DNA of 64,000 nucleotides. Source: Aquaspirillum sp. LM1. Its GTDB lineage: Bacteria; Pseudomonadota; Gammaproteobacteria; Burkholderiales; Aquaspirillaceae. Under the pieces are notes generated by a model. It did no database searches. It saw only the letters and a program-made list of their open reading frames with translations, and was not told the DNA's origin. The DNA lies in the NCBI RefSeq assembly GCF_002002905.1, contig NZ_CP019509.1, forward strand, positions 248,001-312,000, in the 5' to 3' direction. Of the stretch, positions 55,008-62,840 are shown piece after piece. Within the stretch, counting starts at the first letter, position 1. The number at the start of each line of letters is the position of its first letter. The translations under genes and the position numbers were made by a program.

Positions 55008-55472
55008 ATGCCTACCGAGCTGTTTGCCGGCAAGATGTCACGCCGGAGCCTTCCCGTTCCAGGTTATCGCCTGCGGACCGACGCCCCCCAACTGCAACGC
55101 CAGGCCGCCACCATGCTGCAAGCGTTTGCCCAGCGCCTGCTGACCGACCTGGGCCACCACGGCATTTTGCTGCCGCCGGCCATTGAGCTGTGGCTGGATC
55201 ACACCGAGCAGTTTCAGGTGCGCCACAGCCACCCCGACGCCGACGAAATCCGTGCCGTGCTGGAAACGCCCTCTTACTATCTGCACTTCAAAACCCTGGA
55301 AACCCTGTACGAACTGCTGGAATGCACCCGCACCGGCACACTGGCCGACAGCAGCCACCTGCATATCGGCCTGAGCAGCGGCGGCCCGCTGGCATTTTTA
55401 TGCGTGCGCGCCAATGGTACACACCCGGCAGGCCAGCAGATTCGACATCAAGGATGTGCCGCATCGGGGTAG
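55008..55472 (+). CDS. Hypothetical protein
   Basis: A 154-residue cytosolic protein I do not recognise. It is predicted mostly helical in the middle (LQRQAATMLQAFAQRLLTDL; HFKTLETLYELLECTRTG). ATG at 55008 has a good AGGAG eight bases upstream, which favours a real gene. The last 20 or so residues are low in structure and the gene stops at a place with no terminator, so the C-terminus may be truncated or frameshifted. Lies 79 bp before an 11-G run. Confidence 0.6.
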   Translation: MPTELFAGKMSRRSLPVPGYRLRTDAPQLQRQAATMLQAFAQRLLTDLGHHGILLPPAIELWLDHTEQFQVRHSHPDADEIRAVLETPSYYLHFKTLETLYELLECTRTGTLADSSHLHIGLSSGGPLAFLCVRANGTHPAGQQIRHQGCAASG

Positions 55473-55550
55473 GGAAAAAGGCGCGGGGGGCGCAATGGCC
55501 GATATCGCCGTTGCGCCGGGCGGCCATGGTGTTAATAGTCTGTCATGCGA

Positions 55551-55561
55551 GGGGGGGGGGG
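55551..55561 (+). repeat. Poly-G tract of 11, possible phase-variation switch
   Basis: Eleven G in a row, 52 bp before the ATG of the next gene. An ATG at 55545 runs through the tract in the same frame as that gene, so a change in tract length would join or disjoin a 23-codon N-terminal extension, or alter promoter spacing. Poly-G tracts of this length slip readily in Neisseriales. Confidence 0.6.
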
Positions 55562-55613
55562 CTCGCCACAAACGCTCCGCCGTCTTCTCCACCCTTGCCA
55601 AGGACTCCCCACC

Positions 55614-56039
55614 ATGACCCTCACCCCCGGCGAATCCTCCCCTCTGCTCGCGGTGGACCCCGCAGTACATTTCCACCCCACCGGCCTGGAGGTCACCCCC
55701 GGCGCGCATTACCGCTTTATCGCCAGTGGCCAATGGCGGGATGGTTTTCTCAAGCCCGTTGGTCCGGAGGGCTGGCACCTGCCCTGGGCCGAGCGCTTCA
55801 ACCGTCTGCCTGGCCAGCCGTTTTTCCTGCTGTGCGGCTGTGTGGGCTGTGACCTGGCGCAGGCGTTTGCCATTGGTGCCGAGCTGGCGGATTGGGTGGC
55901 ACCGGCGGCGCTGGCCGAGCAGGCTGACCGGCAACTGTATCTGTTTGCCAATGACTGGGCTGGAATGTACTGGAACAACCGTGCGCTACGTTCTGGTCAG
56001 GGCGAGCCCTTGTCGGTGCAGATCACCCGGCTGAGTTGA
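55614..56039 (+). CDS. Small beta-sandwich protein, LecA (PA-IL)-like
   Basis: A 141-residue protein. Its C-terminus, LFANDWAGMYWNNRALRSGQ then SVQITR, resembles the calcium/galactose-binding end of the Pseudomonas lectin PA-IL ([20 protein letters not shown]), and the GLEVTPGAHYRFIASGQW segment resembles its middle strands. A sugar-binding or similar fold is likely; lectin activity is not shown. Cys pair in LLCGCVGCD. No signal peptide. ATG at 55614 has no strong ribosome-binding site; the upstream ATG at 55545 through the poly-G tract is the alternative. Convergent with the response regulator, stop codons 3 bp apart. Confidence 0.6.
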   Translation: MTLTPGESSPLLAVDPAVHFHPTGLEVTPGAHYRFIASGQWRDGFLKPVGPEGWHLPWAERFNRLPGQPFFLLCGCVGCDLAQAFAIGAELADWVAPAALAEQADRQLYLFANDWAGMYWNNRALRSGQGEPLSVQITRLS

Positions 56040-56042
56040 GCC

Positions 56043-56762
56043 CTACCGCCACACCACCGCACACGCAAACAAATACCCCGCCCCATACACCGTCTTGATC
56101 AGCTTCGGGTTTTGCGGGTCGTCTTCCAGTTTGCGGCGCAGGCGCGAGATGCGCACGTCGATGCTGCGGTCGAACGAGGATAAATTGCGCTCCCCCATCA
56201 GTTGTTCGCGGGTGAGGATGCGGTTGGGGTGTTGCAGCATGGTTTTCAGCAGCTGCGCTTCGGCGGTGCTGAGGGTGGAGCTTTCGCCGTCGGCTCCCGA
56301 TAGGGTGTTGCTGCCGGGGGCAAAGCGCCAGCCGGCAAATTCGGCCACGGTGGCAGGCGGCAGCGGGGAGGTGTCGTTGCCGCGTCCGCTGCAGCGGCGC
56401 AGGATGCTGCGCACGCGGGCAATCAGTTCGCGCGGTTCAAACGGTTTGACCATATAGTCGTCAGCGCCCAGCTCCAGGCCCATGACCCGGTCGATGGTGT
56501 CGCCGCGTCCGGTCAGGATCAATACCCCGCAGCGGCCATCGCTGCGCAGGGTGCGCACCAGTTCCAGGCCATCCATGTCGGGCAGGCCCAGGTCAACAAT
56601 GCACAGGTCCGGGGTGTCTGCGCGCAGGCGGCGCAGCAGGTCGGCACCGGTGCGGCACCAGTCGTGGGCAAAGCCAAAGTCCCGCAGGGTGTTGCCGATC
56701 AACCGGGCTACCTGAGGGTCGTCTTCCACCAGGCAGATGCGCTTGTGTAAATCTTCAGCCAT
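56043..56762 (-). CDS. OmpR-family response regulator
   Basis: A 239-residue two-domain regulator: receiver with ICLVEDD, phospho-acceptor Asp57 (CIVDLGL), switch Thr in LILTGRG and Lys in MVKPFEP, then a winged-helix DNA-binding domain (STAEAQLLKTMLQHPNRILT, FDRSIDVRISRLRRKLE). It lies 132 bp downstream of a hybrid kinase gene on the same strand, a likely partner. Targets unknown. Confidence 0.93.
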   Translation of the reverse strand: MAEDLHKRICLVEDDPQVARLIGNTLRDFGFAHDWCRTGADLLRRLRADTPDLCIVDLGLPDMDGLELVRTLRSDGRCGVLILTGRGDTIDRVMGLELGADDYMVKPFEPRELIARVRSILRRCSGRGNDTSPLPPATVAEFAGWRFAPGSNTLSGADGESSTLSTAEAQLLKTMLQHPNRILTREQLMGERNLSSFDRSIDVRISRLRRKLEDDPQNPKLIKTVYGAGYLFACAVVWR

Positions 56763-56894
56763 ATGCCGTCCTTCAATGTTTTCTGTGTGTGGCCTGCGCG
56801 GGGCACAGGCCGGATTACGGCAAACGTATGTCTGTCCGGGCGCGGGGCCAGGCAGTCACGCGCCTTGGTGCGCACGCGCGGTGACATGCGTTGC

Positions 56895-58946
56895 TCATGT
56901 CAGGGTGTCCTGCAGCGCGTTGGCCAGGGCTTCGCGGGTGAACGGTTTGCTTAAAAAGCGAAAACCATGGGTTTCGGCGTCGCCGTCTTCCAGGCCCTTG
57001 GCGTAGCCGCTGACCAGCACAATGCGCATGGCCGGGCGGAAGCGGCGGGCAAAGCGGGCCAGGGCGGTGCCGTCCATGCCGCCGGGCATGACGATGTCCG
57101 ACAGCAGGATGGCGATGTCGGGGATGTTTTCAATCATGTCGGCGGCTTCCAGGCCGTTTTCGGCTTCCAGCACCGGGTAGCCCATGTCGGTGAGCAGCAG
57201 GCGTACCACCTTGCGCACTTCCGGGTTGTCTTCCACCAGCAGTACCAGCTGGCCACGGCCATCGCAGGGCGGGGTGACTTGCGGGCGTTCGGCGTCGCGC
57301 GGGGTTTGTCGGGTGCGTGGCAGCAGCAGCGCCACGGTGGTGCCGCGTGCCTGGCGGCTGCGCAGCAGGATGCCGCCGCCGGATTGCTTGACGAAGCCGT
57401 ACACCATCGACATGCCCAGGCCGCTGCCCATGCCAAACTGCTTGGTGGTGAAAAAGGGTTCAAACACGCGGGTGAGCGTGCCCACGTCCATGCCGATGCC
57501 GTTGTCGCTGACGGTAATCTGCACATATTCGCCTGGTGCAGCTTCAATGTCGGCAGCGTCTTCGGCGTTGAGCTGCTCGCCGGACGATTCAATCCGCAGT
57601 TCGCCGCCATTGGGCATGGCGTCGCGGGCGTTCAGCGCCAGGTTGAGCAGGGCGTTTTCCAGCTGATGCGGGTCGGCCATCACAATCAGGTCGTCTTCGT
57701 GGGCAAACGGGGTGATGGTGATGGATTGCGGCAGCGAGCGGCGCATCAGCTGGGCCATGCCGCGAATCAGGCTGTTCACTTCCACGGGTTGTGGCTCCAG
57801 CGGCTGCTGGCGCGAGAAGGTGAGCAGGCGCTTGATCAGCTCCACGCCGCGCTGCGCCGCCTGCATGGCCGGGTCGAGGTAGTCGCCCACTTCGCTGCGC
57901 TCGCCCAGCTGCTGGCGCAGCGCCTGCAAGTTGCCCATCACCACGGTGAGCATATTGTTGAAGTCGTGCGCCAGGCCGCCGGTCAGCTGGCCGATGGCTT
58001 CCATTTTTTGCGCCTGCACCAGCGCGGCCTGGGTGCGGCGCTGTTCCGAAATATCAAACGAATGGACAAAGCAGCCCAGCGTGGCACCGCTGGCATCGAT
58101 TTCCGGCACCAGCGTGCTGCGCGCGTACACGGTGCGGCCATCGCGCAGGTCCATGGAATATTCGTAGGTGACTTGCTGGCCGCTGAGTGCCACCTTGACG
58201 TGTTCTTTGACCGTGGCAAACACCTGTGCGCCGATGATGGTTTCAATTGGCTGGCCCACCACGTCGTCGGGCTGCCAGCCAAACCAGCGGGCGTAGCCAC
58301 GGTTGGCGTACTGGTAGGTCCACTGGTGGTCAAAGTAGGCAATGTGCGCCGGGATGGTGTCGGTGATCAGCCGCAGCCGCGCTTCGCTGCGCTTGAGCGC
58401 ACTGGTGATTTCGGCATTGGCCACCATGGCCTGGGTGAGCCGGGTGTAGGCGGTTTCCAGCTCGCTGGTGCGTGCGCGCACATGGCCTTCCAGCTCGGCG
58501 TTCTGCCGTTGCACCAGTTCGCGGTACAGCTTTTGTTCGGTGATGTCGGTGTACAGGGTGATGAAGCCCTGGTGCGGCAAGGGCGCGCCGCGTATGGCCA
58601 GCACCCGGCCATTGGGGCGGGTGCGCTCGGTGTAGTGGCCGCAAAAGGTGCGTGCGGCGTGTACCCGTTCGGCCACATGGGCGTTGACGTCGCCGGGGCC
58701 GTACTCGCCGCGCTCGGCGTTGTAGCGGATGAATGCCTCGAAAGGCATGCCGGCCATCGCCAGGGATTCGGGAAAGTCCAGCAGGCGCAAAAACGAGCGG
58801 TTCCACGCCACCATGCGCAGATCGTGGTCGAACACGGTCAGGCCGGGATCAAGCAGATCCAGCCCGGCCTGGACCATTTCACGGAACAGCCGGTCGGTTT
58901 CCGGCCTGGATTCACCCGCCATCGGAGCGCCTGTGTGCAAAGACAA
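56895..58946 (-). CDS. PAS-domain hybrid sensor histidine kinase
   Basis: A 683-residue soluble kinase: an N-terminal PAS-7-like domain (GLTVFDHDLRMVAWNRSFLR), a coiled coil, a second PAS (FDHQWTYQYANRGYARWFGW), H-box with phospho-His in GGLAHDFNNMLTVVMGN, ATPase domain (NLALNARDAM, DNGIGM, GLGMSMVYG), and a C-terminal receiver with Asp in LLSDIVMPGG. No membrane helices. This layout is that of NahK/ErcS'-type hybrids, some of which regulate PQQ ethanol oxidation in Pseudomonas. A link to the 9-14 kb set is speculation. Start could be Met9 instead. Confidence 0.9.
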   Translation of the reverse strand: MSLHTGAPMAGESRPETDRLFREMVQAGLDLLDPGLTVFDHDLRMVAWNRSFLRLLDFPESLAMAGMPFEAFIRYNAERGEYGPGDVNAHVAERVHAARTFCGHYTERTRPNGRVLAIRGAPLPHQGFITLYTDITEQKLYRELVQRQNAELEGHVRARTSELETAYTRLTQAMVANAEITSALKRSEARLRLITDTIPAHIAYFDHQWTYQYANRGYARWFGWQPDDVVGQPIETIIGAQVFATVKEHVKVALSGQQVTYEYSMDLRDGRTVYARSTLVPEIDASGATLGCFVHSFDISEQRRTQAALVQAQKMEAIGQLTGGLAHDFNNMLTVVMGNLQALRQQLGERSEVGDYLDPAMQAAQRGVELIKRLLTFSRQQPLEPQPVEVNSLIRGMAQLMRRSLPQSITITPFAHEDDLIVMADPHQLENALLNLALNARDAMPNGGELRIESSGEQLNAEDAADIEAAPGEYVQITVSDNGIGMDVGTLTRVFEPFFTTKQFGMGSGLGMSMVYGFVKQSGGGILLRSRQARGTTVALLLPRTRQTPRDAERPQVTPPCDGRGQLVLLVEDNPEVRKVVRLLLTDMGYPVLEAENGLEAADMIENIPDIAILLSDIVMPGGMDGTALARFARRFRPAMRIVLVSGYAKGLEDGDAETHGFRFLSKPFTREALANALQDTLT

Positions 58947-59491
58947 TTCACTTATTTTAAGAGTCTGGCGGCAATCTGTCGCGGCTGGCGCAGTGGCGGG
59001 GAAGATAAAGGTGGCGCTGTGACGGTGTCAGACCCGGTCTGATTGGGCTGTCAGGCAGGTCTGTGCCTTGCTGTAGGGCAAATTCTGCCTTATGGATCAA
59101 GCGGCTGTTTTAGTCTGCTGGCTGGCCTGGCAGCGGGTATCTGTTGATCTCACTTCTCTAGCCGGTGTGGCGTAACATCTACGCTGTTTGCCGTATTGAC
59201 CGATTCTGCCGTTCGACGTAGCGTCGCCGCTCTGGCTGGCGGCCCCGGTAAAACACAACGGCCTGCTGGGGAAACAGCAGGCCGTCGGGCGCGACACCGG
59301 GGGCGGGTGTGGCGCGGAGGGTGCAAGCACCTTGGAGAAGTGTGCGTTGGGTTTCACTGTAGTCGCCAGCGGGGCATTTGCCAATGTGACATATCGTCGC
59401 AGTTGGCGCAGCGCATTGAGGGAGAGCGGCTGATCCGGTCTGGACGCAAGAAATATGACAAAAACAAGACGTTTCGTTGAAAGGTAAAGTT
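58947..59491. other. 545-bp non-coding region with a strong hairpin
   Basis: No credible gene. At 59258-59285, ACGGCCTGCTG and CAGCAGGCCGT form a perfect 11-bp stem with a 6-nt loop. It lacks a clear T-run on the plus strand and has only a broken T-rich stretch on the minus strand. The region must hold the promoters of the divergent hybrid kinase and chemoreceptor genes. A small RNA is possible but not supported beyond the hairpin. Confidence 0.5.
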
Positions 59492-61111
59492 ATGCAGCAC
59501 ATGAAAGTGGCTACCCGCCTGTCTCTGCTGGCGGGGGTGTTGCTGGCGCTGTCGGTGGCGGCGGCCTTGCTGGGCTTGCGTGGCATGGGGCTGGTGGTGG
59601 CCGGGCTGGACAGTGTGTACAAGGATCGCGTGGTGCCGCTGCGCGACATCAAACTGATTTCGGATAGCTATCTGGCGGTGCCGGGGCGCTTGCTGACCCA
59701 GGTGGAAAGCCGCGAGCTGCCTGGCCCGCAGGCCGCAGAAAAACTCAACGCCCAGCTCAGCCTGGCCCGCAGCCACTGGAAAGCCTACCTGGACACCTAT
59801 CTGGTGGACGACGAACAGCGGGAAATCACCAAGCTGAAACCCTTGCTGGCCAACGCTGACCGGGTGCTGGCCAATCTGGCCACGGTGCTGAACCAGCAAG
59901 ATCCGGTGGCGCTGGCCGAGTTTCCGCAGGGCGAGCTGGAAGCGGCGCGCCGGGCGCTGCAGGGGCCGCTGGACCGGCTGGTGGAGGTGCAGCTGGAAGT
60001 GGCCAAGGCCGAGTACGACCGGTCGCTGGATTTGTACCAGAGCAGCCAGCGCAACAGCCTGATTCTGCTGGGGGTGTCGCTGCTGCTGGGGCTGGGGATG
60101 GCCGGCTGGATGGCGCGTCAGCTTAACCGCCAGCTGGGGGCCGAGCCGCAGCAGGTGGCCGAGGTGGCGGCGCGGATTGCCGCTGGTGATTTGCGCACCC
60201 CGGTGGACGGTCGAACGCCGGGCAGCGTGATGCAGGCCATGCACACCATGCAGCACAGCCTGCAACAGCTGCTTGGCCAGATCAGCCAGGGCGCAGAACA
60301 CCTGGCCAGCGCCGCCAGCGGCCTGGCCGGCACGGTGCAGCAGGTGGCGGCCAGCACCAGCGCACAAAGTGAATCCACCGCGTCGATTGCCGCTGCGGTG
60401 GAGCAACTGACCACCAGCATCAGCCATATTTCCGGCAGCGCCCAGCAGGCCGCGCACACCGCCAGCCATGCCGGCCAGCTGGGCCAGGAAAGCCATCTGG
60501 CGGTGCAGTCGGCCATGGGTGAGGTGAACAATATCACCACGGCAGTGAGCAGCAGCGCCGATACCCTGCTGGCGCTGGACCAGAAGTCGCGGGATATTTC
60601 GCTGGTGGTGAACGTGATTCGCGAGATTGCCGACCAGACCAATCTGCTGGCGCTGAATGCCTCGATTGAAGCGGCCCGCGCCGGCGAATCCGGGCGCGGC
60701 TTTGCCGTGGTGGCCGACGAAGTGCGCAAGCTGGCCGAACGTACCGCCCAATCCACCGGCCAGATCAGCGCCATGGTTGACGCCATCCAGCACGATGCCG
60801 AATGTGCCAAGCTGAGCATGTCGGAAGGGGTGGCCAAGGTGGATGCCGGGGTGGCCAGGGTGGCTGCGGTGGGCGAGGTGATGGGCCGGCTGGGCGCGGG
60901 CATTGATGAGTCGCTGGAGGCGATTCAGGATATTGCCAGTTCGCTGACCGAGCAGGGCAACGCCAGCAACGCCGTGGCTGACAATGTGGAAAAAGTGGCG
61001 CAAATGACCGAAGAAACCGCCGCCGCCGGCCACACCCTGCGTGACGCCGCCGATGGCCTGAGCCAGCTGGCGGCCAGCCTGCGCCAGACAGTGGGGCGTT
61101 TTCAGCTGTAG
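59492..61111 (+). CDS. Methyl-accepting chemotaxis protein
   Basis: A 539-residue chemoreceptor with TM1 (about 10-30), a four-helix-bundle periplasmic sensor, TM2 (about 192-212), a HAMP-like segment ([15 protein letters not shown]) and a signalling domain with the conserved tip [20 protein letters not shown] and [13 protein letters not shown]. It differs from the receptor at 45-46.7 kb in its sensor domain. ATG at 59492 is chosen; TTG at 59477 is an alternative. Followed by a strong convergent terminator. Confidence 0.92.
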   Translation: MQHMKVATRLSLLAGVLLALSVAAALLGLRGMGLVVAGLDSVYKDRVVPLRDIKLISDSYLAVPGRLLTQVESRELPGPQAAEKLNAQLSLARSHWKAYLDTYLVDDEQREITKLKPLLANADRVLANLATVLNQQDPVALAEFPQGELEAARRALQGPLDRLVEVQLEVAKAEYDRSLDLYQSSQRNSLILLGVSLLLGLGMAGWMARQLNRQLGAEPQQVAEVAARIAAGDLRTPVDGRTPGSVMQAMHTMQHSLQQLLGQISQGAEHLASAASGLAGTVQQVAASTSAQSESTASIAAAVEQLTTSISHISGSAQQAAHTASHAGQLGQESHLAVQSAMGEVNNITTAVSSSADTLLALDQKSRDISLVVNVIREIADQTNLLALNASIEAARAGESGRGFAVVADEVRKLAERTAQSTGQISAMVDAIQHDAECAKLSMSEGVAKVDAGVARVAAVGEVMGRLGAGIDESLEAIQDIASSLTEQGNASNAVADNVEKVAQMTEETAAAGHTLRDAADGLSQLAASLRQTVGRFQL

Positions 61112-61132
61112 CAAGAAGCAGGCAGGCCGATA

Positions 61133-61176
61133 GGCGCAGCGCCCGCCGAAGAGACTCCTTCAGCGGGCGCTGCGCC
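61133..61176. terminator. Bidirectional terminator hairpin
   Basis: GGCGCAGCGCCCGC and GCGGGCGCTGCGCC form a perfect 14-bp stem with a 16-nt loop between the convergent chemoreceptor and beta-helix genes. T-runs are short on both sides. Confidence 0.7.
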
Positions 61177-61204
61177 TTCAGCCGGCCCATGTCCGGCACC
61201 AGAC

Positions 61205-62794
61205 TCAGTTGACGATTGTGCCAAAGCCTTTCCACACGCTGGTGGTGCTGGTGCCACCCTGTACGCAGATCCAACCCACCGGATTGCCGACAGCCGGCGC
61301 GGTGTTGTAGACAATATCGCCCTGCGCAGCGGTGGTGCTCACCGAATTGTTTGGGCGGTAGTAATACATCACCCGCTGCATCTTGTCGCCGTTCACATCC
61401 TTGCCCAGCAGGCGATTGAAGCGCGACTGCGGTTCGTATACCACGGCAGCTTGCCCGTTGATGACCAGGCGGCCCACCACAATCGACGAAGTCAGCGGAT
61501 TGTCACCGCTGCTCTCAATGGTGTTATCGCCGACAAACACCGCCTGGAGATGGGAGTCCCCGGTGTTATTGCTTTGCTTCATGCGGGTGTCGGTGATGGT
61601 CATCAGCCCATTGCTGTAGCCCAGTTTGGCCACCACGGTATCGATGCTGCACTCGGTGAGTTTCACCCCGGTGCTGGCGCTGCCAAAGTCCAGCAGATAC
61701 CAGCTGGCATGGGTGTACACCTGGCCCTGATAGTCCAGCGCATCGGTAAACCGGCAGCGGGTGAACTGGGTGGCGCGGCCCCGGTCAGTGGCGGTATCCG
61801 CGTAGGGATAGACCACCTGGCCTGCCAGGGTGCAGTCGGTAAAGTGTACGCGCGGGCTGGTGGGAGAGGCCGCATACGAGTTGGTTCCAATCAGCGTGCT
61901 GGTATGAATCGACACGTCGGAACTGTTACTGCCGCTGCTGAAAAAGCCCGGCCCAATGTTGTTGATCATTTCGCAGTTCATGAACACCCCTTGCTGGGCG
62001 TAGCTGGTGGGCAGCGGCAGCACCGCCACCCCGGCAGCCACTGCGGTGGCCAATGCACCACGGCCACTGTGGTTGAAGCGGCAATCCATTGCCGTCAGCC
62101 CGCAACCTCCTTCCCAGCGCAAGCCATTGCGGCCATTGTAGACGCTGTCCACATTTTGCAGGGTAACCGGCATGCGCAGCGACTCGGCTGTCATGCCATC
62201 ATCGCGCAACACCATGCCATCCAGTGCATGGTGATGAATGGTCAGCGTGTCCATCAGCAGCGAGGCATTGCCGCTGACCCACACGCCAGTGGCATCGAGT
62301 TCGCGGCTATTGCCCTGCAGCGTGCCCCACCAGCCCCCCAGCGACAGCGCGGCAGCGTTGCCGTCCAGCTCCAGGTGGTTGATCACCACGCCACCGCTGT
62401 TATTCTCCAGCTGGATCATCCGGCCAACACGGGCGGCGTAGTCGGCGCTGGTAAACGGCAGGGTGGTGCTTTCCGGCTGGCCGGTGACCGGATGAAAGGC
62501 ACCATATTTCAGCCCGCTGGCGGCGCGCAGCACGGCACCATTGCCTTCGATCACCACCGGATAGGTGCAATTGGCAATGTGGATGATGTCGCTGGGTTTG
62601 TAGGCATAACCCAGCCCGGTCTGGCCGGCCAGGATTTGCTTGCCAACCATATAAACCCCCGGCGGGATGAGCAGGGTACCGCCGCGTTGGGTGTTGAGCA
62701 CGGTGCAGGCGGCAATAAATGCATTGGTATCGTTGGTCACGCCGTCGCCAAGTGCGCCATAGGCCGGGTCTTTGACATTGATAATGTTTTGCAT
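61205..62794 (-). CDS. Right-handed beta-helix protein (pectate lyase-3 / tailspike-like), copy 1
   Basis: A 529-residue protein whose N-terminus (VKDPAYGALGDGVTNDTNAF, GGTLLIPPGVYMVG) is the classic opening of GH28-related and phage-tailspike pectate-lyase folds, followed by many parallel beta-helix turns. It ends in a small module GDIVYNTAPAVGNPVGWICV then WKGFGTIVN, shared with the next gene. No signal peptide is evident. It may bind or cut polysaccharide; the catalytic residues cannot be assigned. ATG at 62794 gives MQNIINVKD. Confidence 0.85.
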   Translation of the reverse strand: MQNIINVKDPAYGALGDGVTNDTNAFIAACTVLNTQRGGTLLIPPGVYMVGKQILAGQTGLGYAYKPSDIIHIANCTYPVVIEGNGAVLRAASGLKYGAFHPVTGQPESTTLPFTSADYAARVGRMIQLENNSGGVVINHLELDGNAAALSLGGWWGTLQGNSRELDATGVWVSGNASLLMDTLTIHHHALDGMVLRDDGMTAESLRMPVTLQNVDSVYNGRNGLRWEGGCGLTAMDCRFNHSGRGALATAVAAGVAVLPLPTSYAQQGVFMNCEMINNIGPGFFSSGSNSSDVSIHTSTLIGTNSYAASPTSPRVHFTDCTLAGQVVYPYADTATDRGRATQFTRCRFTDALDYQGQVYTHASWYLLDFGSASTGVKLTECSIDTVVAKLGYSNGLMTITDTRMKQSNNTGDSHLQAVFVGDNTIESSGDNPLTSSIVVGRLVINGQAAVVYEPQSRFNRLLGKDVNGDKMQRVMYYYRPNNSVSTTAAQGDIVYNTAPAVGNPVGWICVQGGTSTTSVWKGFGTIVN

Positions 62795-62840
62795 GATTCA
62801 ATATGCTCCGAATGGAATGAATGCTGATTGGGTGATGGCG

